64,000 nt of DNA, from NCBI RefSeq assembly GCF_014168815.1, contig NZ_AP021972.1:496001-560000 (forward strand), given 5' to 3'. The translations under genes were made by a program, and so were the position numbers. Numbering within the stretch: the stretch's first letter is position 1; each line of letters opens with the position of its first letter. The DNA is from Klebsiella sp. WP3-W18-ESBL-02 (GTDB lineage Bacteria; Pseudomonadota; Gammaproteobacteria; Enterobacterales; Enterobacteriaceae). Positions 1 through 10,360 of this stretch are shown here, piece by piece. Under the pieces are notes generated by a model. That model made no database searches, was not told the origin of the DNA, and worked only from the letters and a program-made list of their open reading frames with translations.

Positions 1-19
1 TGTAATCATAATTATTCTC
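1..19. promoter_or_regulatory. Putative Fur box upstream of bfd
   Basis: Read on the minus strand, these 19 bases match the classical 19-bp Fur box (GATAATGATAATCATTATC) at 13 positions by my count. The site lies 36 bp before the bfd start. In E. coli bfd is iron-repressed through Fur, so the position makes sense. The window begins here, so further upstream sites are not visible. Inferred from sequence match only. Confidence 0.55.
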
Positions 20-55
20 ACTTACACTTTGTTCAGAAATTGAACGGGAGTGGGT

Positions 56-250
56 ATGTACGTTTGTTTATGTAATGGCGTCAGCGATAAAAAAATTCGC
101 CAGGCAGTACGCCAGTTTCATCCGCAGTCTTTCCAGCAGTTAAGAAAATGTATTCCTATTGGAAATCAATGCGGTAAATGCGTTCGTGCGGCCCGTGAGG
201 TGATGGAAGACGAATTAATGCAAATGCCAGAGTTCAAAGAGATTGCCTGA
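56..250 (+). CDS. bfd: Bacterioferritin-associated ferredoxin
   Basis: Small [2Fe-2S] protein of 64 residues that docks on bacterioferritin and passes electrons to release stored iron. Cluster ligands are visible as Cys4 and Cys6 (VCLCNG) and Cys39 and Cys42 (QCGKC). An extra Cys32 is present that is not a family ligand. I chose the ATG at 56 because it gives the family N-terminus MYVCLCNG; a GTG at 50 in the same frame would add two residues. The good Shine-Dalgarno GGGAG (46-50) sits before it. bfr follows 72 bp downstream in the same direction, the usual pairing. Confidence 0.96.
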   Translation: MYVCLCNGVSDKKIRQAVRQFHPQSFQQLRKCIPIGNQCGKCVRAAREVMEDELMQMPEFKEIA

Positions 251-322
251 GCCCGGATTTCTTTTTTGACATCCCTGTAGTCCGTTCTACGCTTCAATAT
301 GTGGAAGCGGAGGGTCTATAAA

Positions 323-799
323 ATGAAAGGTGATGTTAAGATAATAAATTATCTCAATAAATTATTGGGAAACGAGCTTGTCGCAATAAACCAATACTTT
401 CTCCACGCGAGAATGTTCAAAAACTGGGGCCTGATGCGCCTCAACGATATTGAGTATCACGAATCCATCGATGAAATGAAACACGCCGATCGCTACATCG
501 AGCGTATTCTGTTTCTTGAAGGGATCCCCAATCTGCAGGACCTGGGCAAGCTGCATATCGGCGAGGACGTCGAGGAGATGCTGCAGTCTGACCTTAAGCT
601 TGAGCTGGACGGCGCGAAAGATCTCCGTGAAGCGATAGCCTATGCCGATAGTGTTCATGATTATGTCAGTCGCGATATGCTGATCAATATCCTGACTGAG
701 GAAGAACATCACATCGACTGGCTGGAAACCGAGCTGGATTTGATTAGTAAAATTGGCCTGCAGAACTACCTTCAGTCGCAGATCAAAGTCGAAGATTAA
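323..799 (+). CDS. bfr: Bacterioferritin
   Basis: Haem-containing iron-storage protein, 158 residues, the usual length. It forms a 24-subunit shell that oxidises Fe(II) and stores it as ferric mineral. The ferroxidase ligands are all present: Glu18, Glu51, His54, Glu94, Glu127 and His130. Met52, the haem axial ligand at the dimer interface, is present in HESIDEMKHADRY. The start at 323 (MKGDV) matches the family; the reading frame is open back to 299 but that would add eight unrelated residues. The 3' end overlaps the convergent prepilin peptidase gene by 17 bp. Bfd upstream is its electron donor for iron release. Confidence 0.98.
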   Translation: MKGDVKIINYLNKLLGNELVAINQYFLHARMFKNWGLMRLNDIEYHESIDEMKHADRYIERILFLEGIPNLQDLGKLHIGEDVEEMLQSDLKLELDGAKDLREAIAYADSVHDYVSRDMLINILTEEEHHIDWLETELDLISKIGLQNYLQSQIKVED

Positions 800-1259
800 A
801 CCCCGACACGCCGGCAACAATAAAACCCGCAGCCCCCAGAAATGGACCGAACGGCAGCGGGTTTTTTATGCCCGCCAACGAGCGTTGCCAGCAGGCTGTG
901 CTGAATACGTATATCGCAGCCATCGTGCTGGCCGTTAGCACTAAAACCGGCAGCGATGGCCAGCCATGCCACGCTCCCAACGCCGCCAGATATTTTACGT
1001 CGCCGTAGCCTAATCCCTCACGCCCGCGAAGCCCCCGGTATCCCCAATAAATCATGGCCATGGCACCATAGCCGGCAAAAATTCCCCATAGTGCATCATT
1101 AACGTTAGCCGGCCGCAGGCTCAGCTGAAAGAGCAGCCCCGCCCACAGGAGAGGGCAGGTGAGACGGTCGGGCAGCAACCCCGTGCGAGCGTCATGCCAG
1201 CACAGGGCGCTGCTCAACAGCACGTAGGCAATAAAGAAAGGAAAGGCGATAAGCGTCAT
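783..1259 (-). CDS. hopD: Prepilin peptidase, short HopD/GspO type
   Basis: Membrane aspartyl protease of family A24 that cleaves type IV prepilin or pseudopilin leader peptides. The two catalytic aspartates are in WHDARTGLLPD and GLGYGDVKY, and the rest is hydrophobic membrane helices. The N-terminal methyltransferase domain with its CxxC pairs, found in full-length PilD/GspO, is absent; at about 158 residues it is the short form seen in Salmonella HopD. The ATG at 1259 is the best start I see (MTLIAF), though no clear ribosome binding site precedes it; a TTG at 1319 is the far alternative. No secretion or pilus genes lie nearby. Convergent with bfr, overlapping by 17 bp. Confidence 0.85.
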   Translation of the reverse strand: MTLIAFPFFIAYVLLSSALCWHDARTGLLPDRLTCPLLWAGLLFQLSLRPANVNDALWGIFAGYGAMAMIYWGYRGLRGREGLGYGDVKYLAALGAWHGWPSLPVLVLTASTMAAIYVFSTACWQRSLAGIKNPLPFGPFLGAAGFIVAGVSGFNLRL

Positions 1260-1433
1260 TGTTTGGATACCGGTCTGGAAATATTGGGCGAGTGTGGCGG
1301 GAGGGGAGAAGGGTGGCAAACGGCAACATCACGCTGTGCGAGGCGTTATCCAGAAAAATTGCGCGGCTTGCCGTTTTGCAGGCTGCTTTGCGCCTCTTTC
1401 CGCAGAATAAGGTGACTATTTAATAAACACGAC

Positions 1434-1461
1434 TTGCTTCACATGGGCATTTGTGTATAAT
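1434..1461 (+). promoter_or_regulatory. S10 operon promoter
   Basis: A perfect -10 TATAAT (1456-1461) with a -35 TTGCTT (1434-1439), 16 bp apart. The expected start near 1468 gives an untranslated leader of about 170 nt before rpsJ, matching the E. coli S10 leader length. Confidence 0.85.
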
Positions 1462-1467
1462 GCGCGG

Positions 1468-1636
1468 GCTTGTCTAATATTGACAGGCGGTTCAATCTGA
1501 ACCAGGTACTGCGAAAGCGATACCAGACAATGTTCCCAATTGGGGAACTCTGTAAGAACGGTTACACTCTCCCATCAATCGTAATGGGTTTGAGGAGTAA
1601 CTATTTCGTCTATAAAATAATTGGAGCTCTGGTCTC
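1468..1636 (+). promoter_or_regulatory. S10 leader with L4-responsive attenuator
   Basis: The transcribed leader before rpsJ. In E. coli, ribosomal protein L4 binds this leader and both stops transcription and represses translation of the whole operon. A hairpin near its end is visible: CCCAT (1571-1575) pairs with ATGGG (1584-1588), followed by a short T run and then GAGGAG, in the place of the known attenuator hairpin E. Role assigned by position, length and homology. Confidence 0.75.
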
Positions 1637-1948
1637 ATGCAGAACCAAAGAATCCGTATCCGCCTGAAAGCGTTTGATCATCGTCTGATCGATCAATCAA
1701 CCGCGGAAATCGTCGAGACTGCTAAGCGCACTGGTGCGCAAGTCCGTGGTCCGATCCCGCTGCCGACCCGCAAAGAGCGTTTCACCGTTCTGATCTCTCC
1801 GCACGTTAACAAAGACGCGCGTGATCAGTACGAGATTCGTACTCACAAGCGTCTGGTTGACATCGTTGAGCCAACTGAAAAAACCGTTGATGCTCTGATG
1901 CGTCTGGACCTGGCTGCCGGTGTAGACGTGCAGATCAGCCTGGGTTAA
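1637..1948 (+). CDS. rpsJ: 30S ribosomal protein S10 (NusE)
   Basis: 103 residues, the E. coli length, starting [16 protein letters not shown]10 sits in the head of the 30S subunit. As NusE it pairs with NusB on boxA RNA to stop premature termination, which applies directly to the rRNA operon at 25763-31484. First gene of the S10 operon (rpsJ rplC rplD rplW rplB rpsS rplV rpsC rplP rpmC rpsQ), all on the plus strand with gaps of 0-32 bp. Controlled through the leader just upstream. Confidence 0.99.
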
Positions 1949-1980
1949 TCAGGTCATCGAGCGATTGAGAGGTTGATACA

Positions 1981-3525
<1,545 letters not shown>

Positions 3526-3542
3526 GTCGGAGGAGTAATACA

Positions 3543-4364
3543 ATGGCAGTTGTTAAATGTAAACCGACATCTCCGGGTCGTCGCCACGTTGTTAAAGTGG
3601 TTAACCCTGAGCTGCACAAGGGCAAACCTTTTGCTCCGCTGCTGGAAAAAAACAGCAAATCCGGTGGTCGTAACAACAATGGCCGTATCACCACTCGTCA
3701 CATTGGTGGTGGTCACAAGCAGGCTTACCGTATTGTTGACTTCAAACGCAACAAAGATGGTATCCCGGCAGTTGTTGAACGTCTTGAGTACGATCCGAAC
3801 CGCTCCGCGAACATCGCGCTGGTTCTGTACAAAGACGGCGAGCGCCGTTACATCCTGGCCCCGAAAGGCCTGAAAGCTGGCGACCAGATTCAGTCTGGCG
3901 TTGATGCTGCAATCAAAGCAGGTAACACCCTGCCGATGCGCAATATCCCGGTTGGTTCTACCGTTCATAACGTAGAAATGAAACCAGGTAAAGGCGGTCA
4001 GCTGGCACGTTCCGCTGGTACTTACGTTCAGATCGTTGCTCGTGATGGTGCTTATGTCACCCTGCGTCTGCGTTCTGGTGAAATGCGTAAAGTCGAAGCA
4101 GACTGCCGTGCAACTCTGGGCGAAGTTGGCAATGCTGAGCATATGCTGCGCGTTCTGGGTAAAGCCGGTGCTGCACGCTGGCGTGGTGTTCGTCCGACCG
4201 TTCGCGGTACCGCGATGAACCCAGTCGATCACCCACATGGTGGTGGTGAAGGTCGTAACTTTGGTAAGCACCCGGTATCCCCGTGGGGCGTTCAGACCAA
4301 AGGTAAAAAGACCCGCAGCAACAAGCGTACTGATAAATTCATCGTACGTCGCCGTAGCAAATAA
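3543..4364 (+). CDS. rplB: 50S ribosomal protein L2
   Basis: 273 residues, normal length. L2 is one of the most conserved ribosomal proteins, needed for subunit joining and peptidyl transfer. The C-terminal block with the essential histidine is present in MNPVDHPHGGGEGRN. Shine-Dalgarno GGAGG precedes the ATG. Fifth gene of the S10 operon. Confidence 0.99.
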   Translation: MAVVKCKPTSPGRRHVVKVVNPELHKGKPFAPLLEKNSKSGGRNNNGRITTRHIGGGHKQAYRIVDFKRNKDGIPAVVERLEYDPNRSANIALVLYKDGERRYILAPKGLKAGDQIQSGVDAAIKAGNTLPMRNIPVGSTVHNVEMKPGKGGQLARSAGTYVQIVARDGAYVTLRLRSGEMRKVEADCRATLGEVGNAEHMLRVLGKAGAARWRGVRPTVRGTAMNPVDHPHGGGEGRNFGKHPVSPWGVQTKGKKTRSNKRTDKFIVRRRSK

Positions 4365-4377
4365 TTTTAGAGGATAA

Positions 4378-4659
<282 letters not shown>

Positions 4660-4673
4660 GGTAGGAGGAAGAG

Positions 4674-5006
4674 ATGGAAACTTTAGCTCAACATCGCCAT
4701 GCTCGTTCTTCTGCTCAGAAGGTTCGCCTTGTTGCTGACCTGATTCGCGGTAAGAAAGTGTCGCAGGCACTGGAAATTCTGACCTACACCAATAAGAAAG
4801 CGGCTGTACTGGTCAAGAAAGTTCTGGAATCTGCCATTGCTAACGCTGAACACAACGATGGCGCTGACATTGACGATCTGAAAGTTACGAAAATTTTCGT
4901 AGACGAAGGCCCGAGCATGAAGCGCATTATGCCGCGTGCGAAAGGTCGTGCAGATCGCATCCTGAAGCGCACCAGCCACATCACTGTGGTTGTGTCCGAT
5001 CGCTGA
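4674..5006 (+). CDS. rplV: 50S ribosomal protein L22
   Basis: 110 residues, normal length. L22 binds all six domains of 23S rRNA; its beta-hairpin (around MKRIMPRAKGRADRI) reaches into the exit tunnel, where changes give macrolide resistance. The hairpin looks wild type here. Confidence 0.99.
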   Translation: METLAQHRHARSSAQKVRLVADLIRGKKVSQALEILTYTNKKAAVLVKKVLESAIANAEHNDGADIDDLKVTKIFVDEGPSMKRIMPRAKGRADRILKRTSHITVVVSDR

Positions 5007-5023
5007 GACTCTGGAGACTAGCA

Positions 5024-5722
5024 ATGGGTCAGAAAGTACATCCTAATGGTATTCGCCTGGGTATTGTAAAACCATGGAACTCAACCTGGTTTGCGAACAC
5101 CAAAGAATTCGCTGACAACCTGGACAGCGACTTTAAAGTACGTCAGTACCTGACTAAGGAACTGGCGAAGGCGTCCGTATCTCGTATCGTTATCGAACGT
5201 CCGGCTAAGAGCATCCGTGTGACCATTCACACTGCTCGCCCGGGTATCGTGATCGGTAAGAAAGGTGAAGACGTAGAAAAACTGCGCAAAGTCGTAGCTG
5301 ATATTGCTGGCGTTCCTGCCCAGATCAATATCGCCGAAGTGCGTAAGCCTGAACTGGACGCAAAACTGGTTGCTGACAGCATCACTTCTCAGCTGGAACG
5401 TCGCGTTATGTTCCGTCGTGCTATGAAGCGTGCTGTACAGAACGCAATGCGTCTGGGCGCTAAAGGTATCAAAGTTGAAGTTAGCGGCCGTCTGGGCGGC
5501 GCGGAAATCGCACGTACCGAATGGTACCGCGAAGGTCGCGTACCGCTGCACACTCTGCGTGCTGACATCGACTACAACACCTCTGAAGCGCACACCACTT
5601 ATGGTGTAATCGGCGTTAAGGTATGGATCTTCAAAGGTGAGATCCTGGGTGGTATGGCTGCTGTTGAACAACCGGAACCGGCTGCTCAACCTAAAAAGCA
5701 GCAGCGTAAAGGCCGTAAATAA
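5024..5722 (+). CDS. rpsC: 30S ribosomal protein S3
   Basis: 232 residues, one less than E. coli. S3 has an N-terminal type II KH domain (visible GxxG-like GIVIGKKGEDVEKL at about residues 77-90) and a C-terminal domain. It lines the mRNA entry pore and has helicase activity with S4. The C-terminal tail is basic (KKQQRKGRK). 12 bp before rplP. Confidence 0.99.
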   Translation: MGQKVHPNGIRLGIVKPWNSTWFANTKEFADNLDSDFKVRQYLTKELAKASVSRIVIERPAKSIRVTIHTARPGIVIGKKGEDVEKLRKVVADIAGVPAQINIAEVRKPELDAKLVADSITSQLERRVMFRRAMKRAVQNAMRLGAKGIKVEVSGRLGGAEIARTEWYREGRVPLHTLRADIDYNTSEAHTTYGVIGVKVWIFKGEILGGMAAVEQPEPAAQPKKQQRKGRK

Positions 5723-5734
5723 GGAGCGTCGCTG

Positions 5735-6145
5735 ATGTTACAACCAAAGCGTACAAAATTCCGTAAAGTGCACAAAGGCCGTAACCGCGGTCTGGCGCAG
5801 GGTACGGATGTTAGCTTCGGCAGCTTCGGCCTGAAAGCTGTTGGCCGTGGTCGTCTGACTGCCCGTCAGATCGAAGCAGCACGTCGTGCAATGACCCGTG
5901 CAGTTAAGCGTCAAGGTAAGATCTGGATCCGTGTATTCCCGGACAAACCGATCACCGAAAAACCGCTGGCAGTGCGTATGGGTAAAGGTAAAGGTAACGT
6001 GGAGTATTGGGTTGCCTTGATCCAACCGGGCAAAGTCCTGTATGAAATGGACGGTGTTCCGGAAGAGCTGGCCCGTGAAGCATTCGGCCTCGCTGCAGCG
6101 AAACTGCCGATCAAAACCACCTTTGTAACTAAGACGGTGATGTAA
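5735..6145 (+). CDS. rplP: 50S ribosomal protein L16
   Basis: 136 residues, normal length. L16 helps form the A-site region of the 50S subunit near the peptidyl transferase centre. The Arg-rich stretch GRLTARQIEAARRAMTRAVK is present. Its stop codon overlaps the rpmC start by one base (TAATG). Confidence 0.99.
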   Translation: MLQPKRTKFRKVHKGRNRGLAQGTDVSFGSFGLKAVGRGRLTARQIEAARRAMTRAVKRQGKIWIRVFPDKPITEKPLAVRMGKGKGNVEYWVALIQPGKVLYEMDGVPEELAREAFGLAAAKLPIKTTFVTKTVM

Positions 6146-6336
6146 TGAAAGCAAAAGAGCTGCGTGAAAAAAGCGTTGAAGAGCTGAACGCTGAGCTGCT
6201 GAACCTGCTGCGTGAGCAGTTCAACCTGCGCATGCAGGCTGCAAGTGGCCAGCTGCAACAGACTCACCTGCTGAAGCAGGTTCGTCGTGATGTTGCACGC
6301 GTTAAGACTTTACTGACTCAGAAGGCGGGTGCGTAA
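6145..6336 (+). CDS. rpmC: 50S ribosomal protein L29
   Basis: 63 residues, normal length, a two-helix protein next to L23 at the tunnel exit. Begins MKAKELREKSVEELN. Both ends overlap neighbouring genes by one base (TAATG junctions with rplP and rpsQ), which suggests translational coupling. Confidence 0.99.
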   Translation: MKAKELREKSVEELNAELLNLLREQFNLRMQAASGQLQQTHLLKQVRRDVARVKTLLTQKAGA

Positions 6337-6590
6337 TGACCGATAAAATCCGTACTCTGCAAGGTCGCGTAGTTAGCGCAAAAATGGAGAAATCCATTGT
6401 TGTTGCTATCGAACGTATGGTGAAACACCCGGTATACGGCAAATTCATCAAACGTACGACCAAACTGCACGTACATGACGAGAACAACGAATGCGGCATG
6501 GGCGACGTGGTTGAAATCCGCGAATGCCGTCCGCTGTCCAAGACTAAATCCTGGACGCTGGTTCGCGTTGTAGAGAAAGCGGTTCTGTAA
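6336..6590 (+). CDS. rpsQ: 30S ribosomal protein S17
   Basis: 84 residues, normal length; an OB-fold primary 16S rRNA binder. Last gene of the S10 operon, followed by an intrinsic terminator 22 bp after its stop. Confidence 0.99.
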   Translation: MTDKIRTLQGRVVSAKMEKSIVVAIERMVKHPVYGKFIKRTTKLHVHDENNECGMGDVVEIRECRPLSKTKSWTLVRVVEKAVL

Positions 6591-6612
6591 TACAGTACTC
6601 GTTCTCGATACG

Positions 6613-6646
6613 AATAAACGGCTCAGCGATGAGCCGTTTATTTTTT
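6613..6646 (+). terminator. S10 operon terminator
   Basis: A 13-bp perfect stem: AATAAACGGCTCA (6613-6625), loop GCGA, TGAGCCGTTTATT (6630-6642), then a T run to 6646. It separates the S10 and spc operons. Confidence 0.9.
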
Positions 6647-6647
6647 C

Positions 6648-6676
6648 TACCCTTATCGTTGAAGCGGTGTTATAAT
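6648..6676 (+). promoter_or_regulatory. spc operon promoter
   Basis: A perfect -10 TATAAT at 6671-6676 preceded by a weak -35 near TACCCT (6648-6653), 17 bp apart, in the same place as the E. coli spc promoter, directly after the S10 terminator. Leader of about 70 nt to rplN. Confidence 0.8.
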
Positions 6677-6753
6677 GCCGCGCCCTCGATATGGGGCTTT
6701 TTAACGACCTGAATTCGGGTCTCAGTAGTAGTTGACATTAGCGGAGCACTAAA

Positions 6754-7125
6754 ATGATCCAAGAACAGACTATGCTGAACGTCGCCGACAACTCCGGTGC
6801 ACGTCGCGTAATGTGTATCAAGGTTCTGGGTGGCTCGCACCGTCGCTACGCAGGCGTAGGCGACATCATCAAGATCACCATCAAAGAAGCAATTCCGCGT
6901 GGTAAGGTCAAAAAAGGTGATGTGCTGAAGGCGGTAGTGGTGCGCACCAAGAAGGGTGTTCGTCGCCCGGACGGTTCTGTCATTCGCTTCGATGGTAATG
7001 CATGCGTTATTTTAAACAATAACAGCGAGCAGCCTATCGGTACGCGTATTTTTGGGCCGGTAACTCGTGAACTTCGTAACGAGAAGTTCATGAAAATTAT
7101 CTCTCTGGCACCAGAAGTACTCTAA
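6754..7125 (+). CDS. rplN: 50S ribosomal protein L14
   Basis: 123 residues, normal length, starting [19 protein letters not shown]14 forms part of an inter-subunit bridge and the RsfS silencing-factor site. First gene of the spc operon (rplN rplX rplE rpsN rpsH rplF rplR rpsE rpmD rplO secY rpmJ). GGAG Shine-Dalgarno before the ATG. Confidence 0.99.
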
Positions 7126-7135
7126 GGAGCGAATC

Positions 7136-7450
7136 ATGGCAGCTAAAATCCGTCGTGATGACGAAGTTATCGTGTTAACCGGTAAAGATAAAGGTAAGCG
7201 CGGTAAAGTAAAAAATGTTCTGTCTTCCGGCAAACTTGTCGTTGAAGGTATCAACCTGGTTAAGAAACATCAGAAGCCGGTTCCGGCCCTGAACCAACCG
7301 GGTGGCATCGTTGAAAAAGAAGCCGCTATTCAGGTTTCCAACGTTGCAATCTTCAATGCGGCTACCGGCAAGGCTGACCGTGTAGGCTTTAGATTCGAAG
7401 ACGGCAAAAAAGTCCGTTTCTTCAAGTCTAACAGCGAAACTATCAAGTAA
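7136..7450 (+). CDS. rplX: 50S ribosomal protein L24
   Basis: 104 residues, normal length. L24 starts 50S assembly. The N-terminal KOW motif is visible in DDEVIVLTGKDKGKRGKV. Between rplN and rplE with gaps of 10 and 14 bp. Confidence 0.99.
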   Translation: MAAKIRRDDEVIVLTGKDKGKRGKVKNVLSSGKLVVEGINLVKKHQKPVPALNQPGGIVEKEAAIQVSNVAIFNAATGKADRVGFRFEDGKKVRFFKSNSETIK

Positions 7451-7464
7451 TTTGGAGTAGTACG

Positions 7465-8004
7465 ATGGCGAAACTGCATGATTACTACAAAGACGAAGTA
7501 GTCGCTAAACTCATGTCTGAGTTTAACTACAATTCTGTCATGCAAGTCCCTCGGGTCGAGAAGATCACCCTGAACATGGGTGTTGGTGAAGCGATCGCTG
7601 ACAAGAAACTGCTGGATAACGCAGCAGCTGATCTGACAGCAATCTCCGGTCAAAAACCGCTGATCACCAAAGCACGCAAATCAGTTGCAGGCTTCAAAAT
7701 CCGTCAGGGCTATCCGATCGGCTGTAAAGTAACTCTGCGTGGCGAACGCATGTGGGAGTTCTTTGAGCGCCTGATCACTATTGCTGTACCGCGTATCCGT
7801 GACTTCCGTGGCTTGTCCTCTAAGTCTTTCGACGGTCGTGGTAACTACAGCATGGGTGTCCGTGAGCAGATCATCTTCCCAGAAATCGACTACGATAAAG
7901 TCGACCGCGTGCGTGGTTTGGATATTACCATTACCACTACTGCGAAATCTGACGAAGAAGGCCGTGCTCTGCTGGCTGCCTTTGACTTCCCGTTCCGCAA
8001 GTAA
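7465..8004 (+). CDS. rplE: 50S ribosomal protein L5
   Basis: 179 residues, normal length. L5 binds 5S rRNA and forms bridge B1b with S13. In E. coli the S8 repressor binds the mRNA at the start of this gene and shuts down the distal spc cistrons; by position the same control is likely here, but I did not fold the site. Confidence 0.99.
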   Translation: MAKLHDYYKDEVVAKLMSEFNYNSVMQVPRVEKITLNMGVGEAIADKKLLDNAAADLTAISGQKPLITKARKSVAGFKIRQGYPIGCKVTLRGERMWEFFERLITIAVPRIRDFRGLSSKSFDGRGNYSMGVREQIIFPEIDYDKVDRVRGLDITITTTAKSDEEGRALLAAFDFPFRK

Positions 8005-8018
8005 GGTAGGGTTACTGA

Positions 8019-8324
8019 ATGGCTAAGCAATCAATGAAAGCACGCGAAGTAAAGCGCGTAGCTTTAGCTGATAAGTACTTCGCAAAACGCGCTGAACTGA
8101 AAGCTATTATCTCTGATGTGAACGCGACCGACGAAGATCGTTGGAACGCAGTTCTCAAGCTGCAGTCTCTGCCGCGTGATTCCAGCCCGTCTCGTCAGCG
8201 TAAACGCTGCCGTCAAACAGGTCGTCCGCATGGCTATGTGGGCAAGTTCGGGTTGAGCCGTATTAAGCTTCGTGAAGCCGCTATGCGCGGTGAAGTACCG
8301 GGCTTGAAAAAGGCTAGCTGGTAA
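8019..8324 (+). CDS. rpsN: 30S ribosomal protein S14
   Basis: 101 residues, the long zinc-free form: it lacks the paired CxxC motifs of the short zinc-binding S14. The conserved RKRCRQTGRPHGYVGKFGLS block is present. 14 bp after rplE. Confidence 0.99.
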   Translation: MAKQSMKAREVKRVALADKYFAKRAELKAIISDVNATDEDRWNAVLKLQSLPRDSSPSRQRKRCRQTGRPHGYVGKFGLSRIKLREAAMRGEVPGLKKASW

Positions 8325-8354
8325 TTACCAATTGAATCACGGGAGTAAAGACAG

Positions 8355-8747
8355 ATGAGCATGCAAGATCCGATCGCGGATATGCTGACCCGTATCCGTA
8401 ACGGTCAGGCCGCGAATAAAGCTGCGGTCACCATGCCTTCCTCCAAGCTGAAAGTGGCAATTGCCAACGTGCTGAAGGAAGAAGGTTTTATTGAAGATTT
8501 TAAAGTTGAAGGCGACACCAAGCCGGAACTGGAACTGACTCTTAAGTATTTCCAGGGTAAAGCTGTTGTAGAAAGCATTCAGCGTGTCAGTCGCCCAGGT
8601 CTGCGCATTTATAAGCGTAAAGACGAGCTGCCGAAAGTTATGGCAGGCATGGGTATCGCAGTTGTTTCTACCTCTAAAGGTGTTATGACTGATCGTGCAG
8701 CGCGCCAGGCTGGTCTTGGTGGCGAAATTATCTGCTACGTAGCCTAA
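8355..8747 (+). CDS. rpsH: 30S ribosomal protein S8, spc autoregulator
   Basis: 130 residues, normal length, start MSMQDPIADMLTRIR. S8 is a primary binder of the 16S central domain and, when in excess, the translational repressor of the spc operon at rplE. Confidence 0.99.
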   Translation: MSMQDPIADMLTRIRNGQAANKAAVTMPSSKLKVAIANVLKEEGFIEDFKVEGDTKPELELTLKYFQGKAVVESIQRVSRPGLRIYKRKDELPKVMAGMGIAVVSTSKGVMTDRAARQAGLGGEIICYVA

Positions 8748-8759
8748 TCGGAGGAAAAA

Positions 8760-9293
8760 ATGTCTCGTGTTGCTAAAGCACCGGTCGTTGTTCCTGCCGG
8801 CGTTGATGTAAAAATCAACGGTCAGGTTATTACGATCAAAGGTAAAAACGGCGAGCTGACTCGTACTCTCAACGATGCTGTTGAAGTTAAACATGCAGAT
8901 AATGCTCTGACCTTCGGTCCGCGTGATGGTTACGTAGACGGTTGGGCTCAGGCTGGTACCGCGCGTGCCCTGCTGAACTCAATGGTTATCGGTGTTACCG
9001 AAGGCTTCACTAAGAAGCTGCAGCTGGTTGGTGTAGGTTATCGTGCAGCGGTCAAAGGGAACGTAGTAAACCTGTCTTTAGGTTTCTCTCACCCGGTTGA
9101 ACATCAGCTGCCGGCAGGTATTACTGCTGAATGTCCGACTCAAACTGAAATCGTGCTGAAAGGCGCTGATAAGCAGGTGATCGGTCAGGTTGCAGCGGAT
9201 CTGCGCGCCTACCGTCGTCCTGAGCCTTACAAAGGCAAGGGTGTTCGTTACGCCGACGAAGTCGTGCGTACCAAAGAGGCTAAGAAGAAGTAA
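8760..9293 (+). CDS. rplF: 50S ribosomal protein L6
   Basis: 177 residues, normal length; two repeated L6 folds. L6 lies near the factor-binding site and the sarcin-ricin loop. The C-terminal motif RRPEPYKGKGVRY is present. GGAGG Shine-Dalgarno 5 bp before ATG. Confidence 0.99.
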   Translation: MSRVAKAPVVVPAGVDVKINGQVITIKGKNGELTRTLNDAVEVKHADNALTFGPRDGYVDGWAQAGTARALLNSMVIGVTEGFTKKLQLVGVGYRAAVKGNVVNLSLGFSHPVEHQLPAGITAECPTQTEIVLKGADKQVIGQVAADLRAYRRPEPYKGKGVRYADEVVRTKEAKKK

Positions 9294-9656
<363 letters not shown>

Positions 9657-9670
9657 GGTAGAGGTGTAAG

Positions 9671-10174
9671 ATGGCTCACATCGAAAAACAAGCTGGCGAA
9701 CTGCAGGAAAAGCTGATCGCGGTAAACCGCGTATCTAAAACCGTTAAAGGTGGTCGTATTTTCTCCTTCACAGCTCTGACTGTAGTAGGCGATGGTAACG
9801 GTCGCGTTGGTTTTGGTTACGGTAAAGCGCGTGAAGTTCCAGCAGCGATCCAGAAAGCGATGGAAAAAGCCCGTCGCAATATGATTAACGTCGCGCTGAA
9901 TACTGGCACCCTGCAGCACCCGGTTAAGGGTACTCACACGGGTTCTCGTGTATTCATGCAGCCGGCTTCCGAAGGTACCGGTATCATCGCCGGTGGTGCA
10001 ATGCGCGCCGTTCTGGAAGTCGCTGGAGTTCGTAACGTTCTGGCTAAAGCGTATGGTTCCACTAACCCGATTAACGTGGTTCGTGCAACTATCGACGGTC
10101 TGGAAAATATGAAATCTCCGGAAATGGTCGCTGCCAAGCGTGGTAAATCCGTTGAAGAAATTCTGGGGAAATAA
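9671..10174 (+). CDS. rpsE: 30S ribosomal protein S5
   Basis: 167 residues, normal length. S5 acts in decoding fidelity with S4 and S12 and helps form the mRNA entry helicase. The spectinomycin-resistance loop (around VNRVSKTVKGGR, residues 18-30) looks wild type. Confidence 0.99.
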   Translation: MAHIEKQAGELQEKLIAVNRVSKTVKGGRIFSFTALTVVGDGNGRVGFGYGKAREVPAAIQKAMEKARRNMINVALNTGTLQHPVKGTHTGSRVFMQPASEGTGIIAGGAMRAVLEVAGVRNVLAKAYGSTNPINVVRATIDGLENMKSPEMVAAKRGKSVEEILGK

Positions 10175-10177
10175 ACC

Positions 10178-10357
10178 ATGGCAAAGACTATTAAAATTAC
10201 TCAAACCCGCAGTGCAATCGGTCGTCTGCCGAAACACAAGGCAACGCTGCTTGGCCTGGGTCTGCGTCGTATTGGTCACACCGTAGAGCGCGAGGATACT
10301 CCTGCTGTTCGCGGTATGGTCAACGCGGTTTACTTCATGGTTAAAGTTGAGGAGTAA
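10178..10357 (+). CDS. rpmD: 50S ribosomal protein L30
   Basis: 59 residues, normal length, translated directly from the sequence: it starts MAKTIKITQTRSAIGR and ends MVKVEE. The ATG is 3 bp after the rpsE stop and rplO begins 3 bp after its own stop. Confidence 0.98.
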   Translation: MAKTIKITQTRSAIGRLPKHKATLLGLGLRRIGHTVEREDTPAVRGMVNAVYFMVKVEE

Positions 10358-10360
10358 GAG

